A DNA stretch of 64,000 bases from Palsa-343 sp036269135. Its GTDB lineage: Bacteria > Acidobacteriota > Terriglobia > Terriglobales > Acidobacteriaceae. Below are positions 51,563-59,717 of the stretch, piece after piece. Below the pieces are notes generated by a model. It worked only from the letters and a program-made list of their open reading frames with translations, did no database searches and had not been told where the DNA came from. The stretch spans positions 44,712 to 108,711 of the forward strand of contig DATASQ010000003.1 in NCBI GenBank assembly GCA_036269135.1. Reading direction: 5' to 3'. Numbering within the stretch: the stretch's first letter is position 1; every line of letters starts with the position of its first letter. The position numbers were made by a program, and so were the translations under genes.

Positions 51563-51946
51563 TTACACCCGGGGTTTGCGCGGTACGACCCGCATAACCG
51601 CTGCGCGGGCGCGATTGCCAATCATCGGGGCGAGATAGGGGCTGTCTTTGTATTTCGCTCGATACGCACCGTCAATGCAATCATTGACAGGTCCGACTAC
51701 CGGTTCGAAGCTGACCTCGATTGTCATATCGGCAGCCGTGATTCTGCCCGCTCTTTGCCGCAACGCAGCCTGGTACCAGCGAGAGTTCTGTCCGTTATAA
51801 GCACGGACGTAGAGGGCATCGTCAACGACGACCGACCAAATCCACGTCGGAGTGCCAAACGTCTTTCCGTCATCCCGAAATGGTGAAATATGAAGGTCGT
51901 TGGTTGCGCGGATCTTGAGCAGTTCGTCCTTGGTCCATTTCGCCAT
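51563..51946 (-). CDS. DUF2255-family protein
   Basis: 127 residues, cytoplasmic. KWTKDELLKIRATNDLHISPFRDDG, VVVDDALYVRAYNGQNSRWYQAALRQRAGRI split in two segments, and a basic tail are typical of DUF2255, which has a split-barrel, flavin-reductase- or nitroreductase-like fold in related families. It lies between the broken cupin and the alcohol dehydrogenase on the same strand. Function unknown. Confidence 0.82.
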   Translation of the reverse strand: MAKWTKDELLKIRATNDLHISPFRDDGKTFGTPTWIWSVVVDDALYVRAYNGQNSRWYQAALRQRAGRITAADMTIEVSFEPVVGPVNDCIDGAYRAKYKDSPYLAPMIGNRARAAVMRVVPRKPRV

Positions 51947-51964
51947 CGCTCATTTCCTTCCTGT

Positions 51965-52981
51965 TTAAGGCCGCAGGAGTGCCTTAATCGCGCGACGCTC
52001 GTCCATGGCGCGATAACCCTCCACTACTTCTTGGAGCGGCAATACCAGGTCAAACACCTTGCCAGGCTCGATCTTCCGGTCCCACACCAACTTGATCAAA
52101 TCCGGGAGAAATCGTCGCACAGGCGCGGGACCGCCGTGAAGGCGGACAAGCTTGAAGAACACCGGCCACATGTCGAGTTGCATCCCGTGCGGCACGCCAA
52201 CATAGCTGACGCTGCCGCCGGGCCGCGTCGATTGAATCGCCTGCATCATGGATTCTTCAGTGCCGACGCACTCAAGCACAGAATCTGCACCGATGCCGCG
52301 GGTGAGCTCTTTGATCCGCGCAATGCCCTTCTCTCCACGCTCGGCGACAATGTCCGTCGCTCCAAAATCCTTGGCGATTTCCTGACGCTTCTCATGCCGG
52401 CTCATGGCGATGATCCGTTCTGCTCCCATGAGTCTTGCTGAGAGCACTCCCAGCAGACCGACCGCACCGTCACCCACAACGACAGCCGTCGATCCTGGTT
52501 TCACATTGGCTGCGTCCGCCGCAAACCAGCCAGTTCCCAGAACGTCTGAGATCGTAAGAAGGCTCGGAATGATATCGTCAGGCGGCATCCCGGGTGTGGC
52601 CACGAGCGTGCCATCGGCCAGCGGGACCCGCAGTATGGGTGCCTGCGCCCGGCTCATGAATTCAAGGTTCTGACACCCCGACTGATAGCCAGCCTGGCAG
52701 TTGGGACAGGTGTTGTCGGAGATGCAGAAAGATCCAATGACAAACTGGCCAGGCTTCACGGTCTTCACCGCGCTGCCGATTTCCTCGACAACTCCGCAGT
52801 ACTCGTGGCCCATCGGCGTAGACTGCGCGACTTTCTGAATGCCGCGATACGGCCACAGGCCAGAGCCGCAAACGCAGGTGGCGGCAACCCGGATGATGGC
52901 GTCAGTCGGCTTTTCGATTCTGGGATCTTCGCGATCTTCGAAGCGGACGTCGCGCGGTCCGTATAAAACTGCTCCCTTCAT
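51965..52981 (-). CDS. Zinc-dependent alcohol dehydrogenase family protein
   Basis: 338 residues, medium-chain dehydrogenase. Catalytic zinc residues in ATCVCGSGLWPYRG and GHEYCGVVEEIG; structural-zinc cysteines in CISDNTCPNCQAGYQSGC; NAD(P) fold VVVGDGAVGLLGVLSARLMGA. It oxidises alcohols or reduces aldehydes and fits the oxidoreductase theme of element 2. Ends 18 bp before the DUF2255 gene and follows the carboxymuconolactone-decarboxylase-like gene, in a leftward operon. Confidence 0.93.
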   Translation of the reverse strand: MKGAVLYGPRDVRFEDREDPRIEKPTDAIIRVAATCVCGSGLWPYRGIQKVAQSTPMGHEYCGVVEEIGSAVKTVKPGQFVIGSFCISDNTCPNCQAGYQSGCQNLEFMSRAQAPILRVPLADGTLVATPGMPPDDIIPSLLTISDVLGTGWFAADAANVKPGSTAVVVGDGAVGLLGVLSARLMGAERIIAMSRHEKRQEIAKDFGATDIVAERGEKGIARIKELTRGIGADSVLECVGTEESMMQAIQSTRPGGSVSYVGVPHGMQLDMWPVFFKLVRLHGGPAPVRRFLPDLIKLVWDRKIEPGKVFDLVLPLQEVVEGYRAMDERRAIKALLRP

Positions 52982-52999
52982 TGCGATCTCCTTGTTTCC

Positions 53000-53718
53000 T
53001 CACTTCGACCGCTTTTCAAATACATCCTTTGCTACCGGAAGCGCCGAAAAGATGTTAGGCCACCCGGCGTAGAACGCGAGATGCGTGAGGACCTCGGAGG
53101 CTTGTTCCTGAGTCAGACCATTGTCCATTGTTCTGTTGAGGTGGTATGTAATTTGCGCTGTCCGGCCCGAGGCGATGACAGCGCTGACCGTTACGAGGCT
53201 TCTGTCGCGAGGTGCAAGCGCTGGACGCAGCCAAAGATCGCGAAACAGCAAGTCAGTCGTGTACTGCACTACGCCTGGAGCCACCGCCCCGAAATTCTGC
53301 CCGACGGTTGCCGCGCGTTGCGTCTCGGCAGCTTCATCGAGCGGGAGGAGTTGAGGTGAAACCGGCGGTAGCTGGTCTGCTCCGATTCCACGCTGCGCGA
53401 AGATGGCTCTCAACATAGGCACGGCTGAAAGGGCGCTCGACCACCCGGAATAGAACGCAAGGTGAGTAACGATTTCTGAGAGTTCGCTCGCCTTCACGCC
53501 ACTGTCGAGGGCGATGTTGAAGAGTGCAACATTCCGATTGTTTGAATGTGCGGAATCAGCGCTGACACGGTTACGATGCTTCGATCCCGAGACGACAGCC
53601 CGGGCCGCTTCCAGAGGTCCTCACAGATTGACTTCTGTGTATAGTTCGGAAGCGCCGGTGAAATCGCCTGAATGTCTTCAGGCGTCAGCGCGGTTTGCTG
53701 GGGATTGGATGTAGTCAT
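53000..53718 (-). pseudogene. Carboxymuconolactone-decarboxylase-like protein, frameshifted
   Basis: Two CMD/AhpD-type halves. The upstream frame (from ATG 53718: NYTQKSICEDLWKRPGLSSRDRSIVTVSALIPHIQTIGMLH) stops at 53494. The rest (LDSGVKASELSEIVTHLAFYSGWSSALSAVPM, then a second copy LFRDLWLRPALAPRDRSLVTVSAVI ... LTHLAFYAGWPNIFSA) is in another frame. Adding one base near 53525 joins them into a 239-residue protein. The AhpD Cys pair is not seen. The downstream part has its own Met (MKASEL region) and could be made alone. Confidence 0.78.
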
Positions 53719-53751
53719 AAGCTTTGCTCCGTTTCAAGCGACTGCAAGTCA

Positions 53752-54222
53752 TCAGTAGCGTTCCCACAGGACTGACCAGTGTTCATCCGATCGAGCAGAG
53801 TGGATTATCAATCGCCCCTCCTTTGTGAACTGGTAAATGCGAGGAAGATTCTTCCCAACCAGCAAATCTCCCGTATTCGAACCCTGCACGTGGTGAGTCA
53901 GAGTGTGCGTCGCCTCATCCATTTCATACGTACCGAACGACGCCTCATACCCGTCACGAACGTATTGATTATTGAGATCGTGCTGATTTGTGGGATACAT
54001 CAGCTGCACGGATAGATGGCCGTCGCGCGTGTAGATCAGCATCCCCAGAGGCTTTGGCATCCCCGCTTCGGCCGCGTTCGGTCCCGGCGAATTGATCTGC
54101 ACCAGACGTCACGCTCCGATAAGCTTCTCGCGGTCTCCGCCTTGTCGCTTTGCAGATTGTGCCGGAGCCAGGCTGATGGTTGCCACAACAAACGCCAATG
54201 CGGCAACATATAGAGTTTTCAT
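53752..54222 (-). pseudogene. Secreted lipocalin-like protein with in-frame TGA
   Basis: ATG 54222 starts a signal peptide (MKTLYVAALAFVVATISLAPAQS) that runs to KLIGA and then TGA at 54111-54109. Translation continues in the same frame as RLVQINSPGP ... MLIYTRDGHLSVQLMYP ... HTLTHHVQGSNTG, the lipocalin-like domain. The conserved Trp of the G-x-W motif that starts this fold (LIGAWRL) is the position of the TGA: TGG to TGA. The 116-residue downstream part lacks an export signal. A single substitution thus inactivates the gene unless read through. Confidence 0.8.
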
Positions 54223-54247
54223 TCCTGCCCCTCCCGCCAGCAACAAC

Positions 54248-55243
54248 TCACCGGCCGACCAGTTGTTCGTGGAACTTTGGATAACGCGCGCCTTCCAACT
54301 TGATCCTTGAGGATGCGTCTTCCAGTGCCTCCACATCTTCCCGCGAAAGCACAACGTCGAGGGCGCCGAGATTTTCCTCGAGGCGCGAAGCCTTCGTCGT
54401 TCCAGGAATCGGAACAATCCAGGCCGTTTTAGCAAGCAGCCACGCAAGCGCGATCTGTGCAGGTGTCGTCTTCTTTGTTGCGGCGAACGAACTGATGACG
54501 TCCACGAGAGCCTGGTTCGCTTTTCGGTTCTCTTCGCTGAAGCGAGGCACGCTGCTGCGGAAGTCTGTGCTGTCGAATTTGGTGTTTGCATCAATCTTGC
54601 CGGTCAGGAATCCTTTGCCGAGAGGACTGAACGGGACGAAGCCGATTCCAAGCTCTTCCAGGGTTGGCATTACCGTCGTCTCCGGCTCGCGCCAGAACAT
54701 CGAGTACTCGCTTTGCAGAGCTGCAACCGGCTGAACGGCATGGGCTCTGCGGATTGTCTGCGCACTCGCTTCAGAAAGTCCGAAGTGCTTCACCTTGCCT
54801 TCCTTGATCAGATCCCGGACTGCTCCCGCGACATCCTCGATCGGAACGCTCAGGTCGACCCGATGCTGGTAAAACAGATCGATGGCATCGATCCTGAGCC
54901 GCTTAAGCGATGCCTCGGCCACCTGCCTGATGTGCTCGGGCCGGCTGTTGAGTGCGCTCCACCGATCGCTGTCGCCCGGATTAGGCTCCCATCCGAACTT
55001 CGTCGCAATCACGACCTTGCCGCAATACGGCGCCAGGGCTTCACCGACCAGTTCCTCGTTCTTCAAGGGACCGTAGACCTCGGCTGTGTCGAAGAACGTA
55101 ACGCCGCGTTCCACAGCAGCATGGAGCAACGAGATCATCTCGTGCTTGTCCTTGGCCGGTCCATAGGACCAGCTCATCCCCATGCACCCAAAACCCAGTG
55201 CCGATACTTCCAGACCGCCTTTGCCCAGCTTTCGCGTTTCCAT
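54248..55243 (-). CDS. Aldo/keto reductase 4
   Basis: 331 residues, same subfamily as the three on the other strand (METRKLGKGGLEVSALGFGCMG). Tetrad: Asp/Tyr in FFDTAEVYGPL, Lys in VIATKFGW, His in LFYQHRVDL. The end VPIPGTTKASRLEENLGALDV is the cofactor region. It is intact, next to the broken lipocalin gene and the SDR gene in a leftward group, and its presence as a fourth paralogue suggests recombination or repeated gain in this island. Confidence 0.93.
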   Translation of the reverse strand: METRKLGKGGLEVSALGFGCMGMSWSYGPAKDKHEMISLLHAAVERGVTFFDTAEVYGPLKNEELVGEALAPYCGKVVIATKFGWEPNPGDSDRWSALNSRPEHIRQVAEASLKRLRIDAIDLFYQHRVDLSVPIEDVAGAVRDLIKEGKVKHFGLSEASAQTIRRAHAVQPVAALQSEYSMFWREPETTVMPTLEELGIGFVPFSPLGKGFLTGKIDANTKFDSTDFRSSVPRFSEENRKANQALVDVISSFAATKKTTPAQIALAWLLAKTAWIVPIPGTTKASRLEENLGALDVVLSREDVEALEDASSRIKLEGARYPKFHEQLVGR

Positions 55244-55324
55244 TGTTCTCGTCCTCTCTGTGCCGTTGTTCTAAATCCTGCGATGTTCGAATGCCGGCCA
55301 GCTTCTTGCTGCAGCAGCATCGAC

Positions 55325-56092
55325 CTAAACCACGGTCATGCCACCGTCTACAGTGATGACCTGACCGACCACGTAGCTCGCCGCAGGGCTGCAAAGCCAA
55401 AGTACCGCTGCGGCGATCTCCTCCGGTCGGCCCGCGCGGCCGATTGGAACGCTCTTCGCAATATCCTCATATGCGCCTTCATCCCCGCTTACAACGTCGC
55501 GAGCGATCTGCGTGTCGACGAGGCCCGGATTGACGGCGTTAACATAGATTCCTTTTTTGATGTACTCAAGTGCCGCGGTCCGCGTCAGGCCAACCGCCCG
55601 ATGTTTCGAGGCAATGTAGGAGCCGATGCCCGGATTGCCCGTCAGAGCGCCGACCGAAGCATTATTGACAATTGCGCCGCTTCCTTGCTGCTCCATCTGT
55701 CGCAGCTCGTACTTCATCGAGATCCATACGCCGCCCAGATTGATACCGATCACGCGGTCCCACTCCTCGCGCGTGCTCTCAGCCGTTGGAGCGTTGCGGG
55801 CCATTACTCCTGCATTGTTGAACGCCGCATCCAGTTGGCCGAACTCGGACACCGTGCGTCTTACCATCTGCTCCACCTGCCCGTCGTCGCTCACATCGCA
55901 GCCGATGCCAATCGCCTTGTGGCCGGCACTCGCGAGCTTCTGAGCCTCGCCCCTCACTACATCCTCGCGAAAATCCGCTATCACCGCCGCCGCGCCGGCT
56001 TCTGCAAAAGCCCGCGCCGTTGCGAGACCCATCCCCGACGCCGCTCCGGTCACGAGTGCAACCTTGCCTGTGAAGTCGAGTGGATTCTTCAT
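55325..56092 (-). CDS. Short-chain dehydrogenase/reductase
   Basis: 255 residues from ATG 56092 (the frame runs back to 56335 but the normal SDR start is here). NAD(P)-binding TGAASGMGLATARAFAEAG, catalytic Ser in NNASVGALTG and Tyr-x3-Lys in YIASKHRAVGL; C-terminal end GQVITVDGGMTVV as in classical SDRs. Forms a leftward group with reductase 4; the tautomerase gene lies 38 bp upstream. Confidence 0.93.
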   Translation of the reverse strand: MKNPLDFTGKVALVTGAASGMGLATARAFAEAGAAAVIADFREDVVRGEAQKLASAGHKAIGIGCDVSDDGQVEQMVRRTVSEFGQLDAAFNNAGVMARNAPTAESTREEWDRVIGINLGGVWISMKYELRQMEQQGSGAIVNNASVGALTGNPGIGSYIASKHRAVGLTRTAALEYIKKGIYVNAVNPGLVDTQIARDVVSGDEGAYEDIAKSVPIGRAGRPEEIAAAVLWLCSPAASYVVGQVITVDGGMTVV

Positions 56093-56130
56093 GCTTGGGT
56101 GTCTCCTTTGCTTCTCAGAGCGCCAGGCGC

Positions 56131-56358
56131 TCACATGGTGTAGCCGGGCTTCTTGTAGAGCTTGTCTTCCTTGCCGACGATGTCCGGGTGATAGACCTTC
56201 GATGCCCAGTCCTTCGCAGGAATCTCTTCGAACGCTACGGACACGGATTCCGGGCCGTAGTTCAGCGCTTCCATCACGCTCTTCGCAATCTCTTCCGCGA
56301 GCTGTGTCTTTTGCCGTTTCGACTTTCCGGGCCACAGCTTGACGATGACGTGAGGCAT
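56131..56358 (-). CDS. 4-oxalocrotonate-tautomerase-like protein
   Basis: 75 residues from ATG 56358 (in-frame Met 18 codons further upstream has no family match). MPHVIVKLWPGKS exposes Pro1, the catalytic base of tautomerases, after Met removal; KTQLAEEIAKSVMEAL is the usual helix. Likely keto-enol tautomerisation of a small dicarbonyl or a dehalogenase-like role. Operon with the SDR. Confidence 0.88.
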   Translation of the reverse strand: MPHVIVKLWPGKSKRQKTQLAEEIAKSVMEALNYGPESVSVAFEEIPAKDWASKVYHPDIVGKEDKLYKKPGYTM

Positions 56359-56487
56359 GAATCCTTCTACTCGGCGCTGTCTCGGGGCCTCAACCCCACT
56401 GCCGATGTCCATACATCCAGAGTGGACCTGTTTGGAGACTTTCGGAATCCCGTTTAATGTGCATGCGGTTGTGAGTACAATTCACAA

Positions 56488-57372
56488 ATGCTGCCGAATG
56501 ACCTCAGCGCACTCGCCACCTTCCTGGTTGTTGCCGAAGAACGCAGCTTCACACGAGCTGCAAAACGTCGGGGAGTCTCGCCTTCAGCGGTGAGCCACAG
56601 CATGCGCACCCTCGAAGAAGAGGTCGGCGTACGGCTACTTGCACGAACCACGCGGAGTGTGTCGCTGACGGAGGCAGGAGAACAACTTCTCGGCCGGTTG
56701 AGGCCCGCTCTCGTTGAAGTTGGCGCGACGCTGGAACAGATATCCGGGCGGCGTGATAAAGCTGCAGGGCCTATACGTCTGCTGCTGCCGCGCCTAGCTG
56801 TCCGCTCGGTGCTCGCGCCCAAGCTCGGTAAGTTAAGCCGTGAATACCCCGAGATCATTCTTGACGTCACCACGGATGACAGTCGCCGGGACATCGTCGC
56901 GGAGGGCTTCGACGCGGGCATTCATTTTGGCGAGTACATTCAGAAAGACATGATCGCATTACGCGTGTCCCCGGATCACCGGCCGGCAATTGTTGGTTCT
57001 CCCGCCTACTTCAATATGCACCCTCGGCCTAAGGTGCCCCGTGATTTGCTCCATCATCTCTGCATCAATTTCCGTCACGGCTCGGCCGGCTTATACCGAT
57101 GGGAATTCGAGAAGGGAAGGAAGTCTCTTTCGGTGGCTGTTAGCGGGCCGCTCATCGTTGACGATCTCGAACTGATCGTTCGCGGTGCGGTGGAGGGAGT
57201 TGGTCTGGCTTTCGTGGCCGATCAGGAGATTGCCTCAGAACTCGCTGACGGACGTCTGGTCCGGGTACTCCAGGATTGGTGTCAACCATACCCTGGCTTC
57301 TTCATCTACTACCCAAGCAGGAGGCAACAGACCGCTGCTCTCTCTGCGCTGATCGGCATTCTTCGAGTGTGA
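56488..57372 (+). CDS. LysR-family transcriptional regulator
   Basis: 294 residues: N-terminal helix-turn-helix (LATFLVVAEERSFTRAAKRR, SPSAVSHSMRTLEEEVGVRLL) and a periplasmic-binding-like effector domain (PIRLLLPRLAVRSVLAPKLG; VSPDHRPAIVGSPAYF; GVGLAFVADQEIA). Divergent from the tautomerase-SDR-reductase group with a 129-bp gap, the classic position for a LysR activator of that group. The promoter region holds no clear palindrome. Confidence 0.93.
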   Translation: MLPNDLSALATFLVVAEERSFTRAAKRRGVSPSAVSHSMRTLEEEVGVRLLARTTRSVSLTEAGEQLLGRLRPALVEVGATLEQISGRRDKAAGPIRLLLPRLAVRSVLAPKLGKLSREYPEIILDVTTDDSRRDIVAEGFDAGIHFGEYIQKDMIALRVSPDHRPAIVGSPAYFNMHPRPKVPRDLLHHLCINFRHGSAGLYRWEFEKGRKSLSVAVSGPLIVDDLELIVRGAVEGVGLAFVADQEIASELADGRLVRVLQDWCQPYPGFFIYYPSRRQQTAALSALIGILRV

Positions 57373-57728
57373 AGAGCTGTTGTTTCGGGGGTGAACCAAT
57401 GGTCAGCCGTGTGGATTGGCGCATCTTGAATGCTTCGACTGGAGAGAATTGTCACGGCAGAGACAAATAATCCACTTTGACGGGAAGTCTCCATTTCGGA
57501 CTTGTGGGACCGAATTGCTGCCAGCGAGGTCGGCTTGTCTTTACAAAACGAAAGAGGCGAAGGTTCGGGCTGATCCTCTGAAGTCCCCAGCTAGGCTTCT
57601 GCCGCCGCAAAGCAGGAACCTCCGCCTTGGACCAAAGCTTCGAGCCTCTTCCAAACTGCGCGCACAATTGGATTTGATAAATTGACGCCGGCGAAGAGGA
57701 TCAACTGCCGGTGCCAGGAGGGTGCAGC
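57373..57728. other. Intergenic region before integrase 2
   Basis: No gene is apparent; small frames here lack ribosome sites and family resemblance. The last bases contain the AGGAGG ribosome site (57716-57721) of the integrase. Confidence 0.55.
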
Positions 57729-58852
57729 ATGCAAAATGGAAGTCTCATCCAATCCACGCGCCGAAATGGACAAAGCGTCTGGGAGTTCCGATGGCGTGAT
57801 CGATCTAGTCAAAACGTCGTTTACCGTCGAATTGTTTTGGGCAAAACAGATACGTTCGCCACTGCGTCCGAGGCACGCGCCATAGCGGCCGGCCTGATTC
57901 TTGAAATCAACAAGAATGATCATCGTTTAATGCCACATCTGCTAACCGTCGCTCAGCTCGCCGACCATTACCGGCGCAGGGAGCTGTCGGCTGATAATCT
58001 CTGGAAGACATATTCGACGAAAGCAGCTTACGAGATTTACTTGAATCGGTGGATCGTCCCCAAATGGGGCGAGTACCAACTGGGTCGAATCAAACCGATC
58101 GAGACGTGGCTGAGGCAACTCCCCCTGGCCCGTGCCTCCTGCGCAAAGATCAGAAACATCATGAGCGTACTGTTCAATCACGCTCGCCGATACGATCTCT
58201 TTCACGAAAACCCGATTCAACTTGTCCGCCAGAGTGCCAAGCGTCGCAAGGTGCCGCACATCCTTCTCGCAGAAGAATTCGCACGCTCTTGGATGCGGTT
58301 GATACATTGTCGAGGTTGTTGATCTTTCTGGATGCGACCCCTGGTTTACGTCAGAGCGAGTTGTTTGGGTTGCGTTGGGGTGATGTCGACTTCCTTCGAG
58401 GCGAGATCAAGGTGACGAGATCTGTAGTCGATGGAGTAGTCAGCAATTGCAAGACAGAGTCCTCGATGAAGCCCGTCCCGCTCTGTCCGCAGCTTACCGA
58501 GATGCTTCAGAGATGGAAGGCGGAAACGCAGTACCCCGCACCAGACGATTGGGTCTTCGCGAGCGCTTGCTCGCGGGGGAAACGGCCAATGTGGGGCCAG
58601 ACGATCATGCGTAAGAAGATCCATCCAGTGGCTGAGAGGCTGGGAATCGCGAAGCGAATTGGATGGCACACGTTCCGCCATTCGTATTCCACGCTGCTCC
58701 GGTCTCTTGGCACGGACATCAAAGTCCAGCAGGATCTGTTGAGACATTCATCGGCGCGCACGACGCTCGATACATACACGCAGGCTGTGACGCCAGCGAA
58801 GCGCGCCGCCCAAGATGCTTTGGCGCGACTCCTGATGGCAAATAGGAGTTGA
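57729..58852 (+). pseudogene. int: Tyrosine-recombinase integrase of element 2, frameshifted
   Basis: ATG 57729 has AGGAGG 7 bases upstream. The first frame (SAM-like core-binding region, LADHYRRRELSADNLW ... PHILLAEEFAR) ends at 58322 after SWMRLIHCRGC. The second frame continues LLDAVDTLSRLLIFLDATPG and carries the catalytic residues: Arg in GLRQSELFGLRW, His-x-x-Arg in HTFRHSYSTLL, and HSSARTTLDTYTQ with the Tyr. Joining needs one added base at about 58286-58287. The gene sits 134 bp before att3, so it belongs to element 2 at its right end. Confidence 0.85.
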
Positions 58853-58860
58853 ACCTACGT

Positions 58861-58944
58861 TGCACCTGTGAAAGCTATTGATGTTTAAGGATTTGCTGTC
58901 ACTTCCGCAGGCAAGAGAAGGGAGAACTGCACCTTTTTGCACCT
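58861..58944. repeat. TGCACCT direct repeats between integrase 2 and att3
   Basis: TGCACCT occurs at 58861-58867, 58928-58934 and 58938-58944, between the integrase stop and att3. Short direct repeats here are what arm-type integrase binding sites look like. Confidence 0.4.
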
Positions 58945-58956
58945 ACGACGAAAATG

Positions 58957-59032
58957 CCATACATCCAATAAGTCTTTTGGAATGTATGGCGGGGACGACG
59001 GGGCTCGAACCCGCGACCTCTGCCGTGACAGT
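58957..59032. mobile_element. Right junction (att3): hairpin plus 46-nt tRNA-Asp 3' fragment
   Basis: 58987-59032 repeats exactly the 46 bases of att2. CCATACATCC (58957-58966) and GGAATGTATGG (58979-58989) form an inverted repeat that ends on the TGG of the tRNA CCA. The spacer AATAAGTCTTTT resembles that of att1. The 5' half of the tRNA is absent, so the intact tRNA-Asp must lie outside this window. Confidence 0.8.
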
Positions 59033-59084
59033 TATGCTAAGTGATTGTAAACAAATGATTTCATGGGCGTTGATGGCTAACTAC

Positions 59085-59276
59085 AGCACCCTTAAGCACT
59101 CAAAAACACTGGGAAAAACGCAAACTTCGATTTTCAGCACCCTCGCCAGCACCCTCGAAAAAGGACCAAATTCGGCCCCGCGAGACATTTAGACCTCTGC
59201 CGTGCATAGGCAGAGGTCTGAACCTGAAATACACATCTCCTGTTTTTAGGGGTGCGGAAGGGTGCTCAAGCACCCT
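59085..59276. repeat. AGCACCCT iteron-like repeats
   Basis: AGCACCCT occurs at 59085-59092, 59136-59143, 59148-59155 and 59269-59276, and inverted (AGGGTGCT) at 59259-59266. The last two form a perfect palindrome around CA. Two copies are 12 bp apart. They may bind the integrase, excisionase or a replication initiator of the conjugative element. Confidence 0.5.
59191..59219. other. Perfect 11-bp hairpin re-using tRNA-Asp sequence
   Basis: AGACCTCTGCC (59191-59201), loop GTGCATA, GGCAGAGGTCT (59209-59219). Its left arm and loop start contain GACCTCTGCCGTG, identical to 13 bases of the tRNA-Asp fragment at att3. No T-tract follows. Confidence 0.6.
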
Positions 59277-59435
59277 CAAAGGGAAATACCCCCCTGTTTT
59301 CAGTAAGATATAGAATCCATTTCTGCCGATGAGCGAGGTCTATCTAATGTCAGCGCCATCTAAAGCCGTGGACTCGATACTTCCGAAGGAGTAGGATTGA
59401 ATAGGATTCAGTCCTATTCCAACGTGGAGGTTTCC

Positions 59436-59717
59436 ATGCGCTCGACCCAACAACTCAGCATTACGCTGCCAAATGAGATGGCCGACCTCATTCGTGCGAA
59501 GGTCGCTACGGGCGAATATGCGACGGAAAGCGAAGTCATCCGTGACGGTCTGCGAACCCTTCTTGCCCGTGACCGTGCCGTGGAAGACTGGTTGCGGGAA
59601 AAGGTAGCACCCGCTTACGACGCTTTGAAAGCCGATCCGTCTCGTGTCGTATCTTCAGAGCATGTGCGCTCTGCCCTGTCGAGCGCCCATAAGAAGGCTC
59701 TTGCCAAGAAGGGGTAA
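59436..59717 (+). CDS. parD: ParD-like antitoxin
   Basis: 93 residues from ATG 59436 with GGAGG 5 bases upstream; the frame opens at 59397. Ribbon-helix-helix DNA-binding start QLSITLPNEMADLIRAKVATGEYATESEVIRDGLRTL split into strand and helices, then a helical toxin-binding tail. It should repress the operon and neutralise the ParE toxin encoded 1 base overlapping downstream. Stabilises element 3. Confidence 0.9.
   Translation: MRSTQQLSITLPNEMADLIRAKVATGEYATESEVIRDGLRTLLARDRAVEDWLREKVAPAYDALKADPSRVVSSEHVRSALSSAHKKALAKKG

Larger units (their letters stand above)
59033..59435. other. Left end of element 3 with repeats and hairpin
   Basis: No gene is visible before ParD. The region holds AGCACCCT repeats (59085-59276) and the perfect hairpin at 59191-59219. 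Confidence 0.6.

Noticed and set aside
54713..56143. 476-codon plus-strand frame over reductase 4 and the SDR
   Set aside because: Covers two clear genes on the other strand and shows no family features.
44511..59032. An intact tRNA-Asp gene at att2 or att3
   Set aside because: Only the 3' half from the anticodon loop on is present; the D-arm and 5' acceptor strand are missing at both sites.
58878..59192. Open frame reading MAGTTGLEPATSAVTV at att3
   Set aside because: Same tRNA-derived reading as at att2, followed by unrelated sequence.
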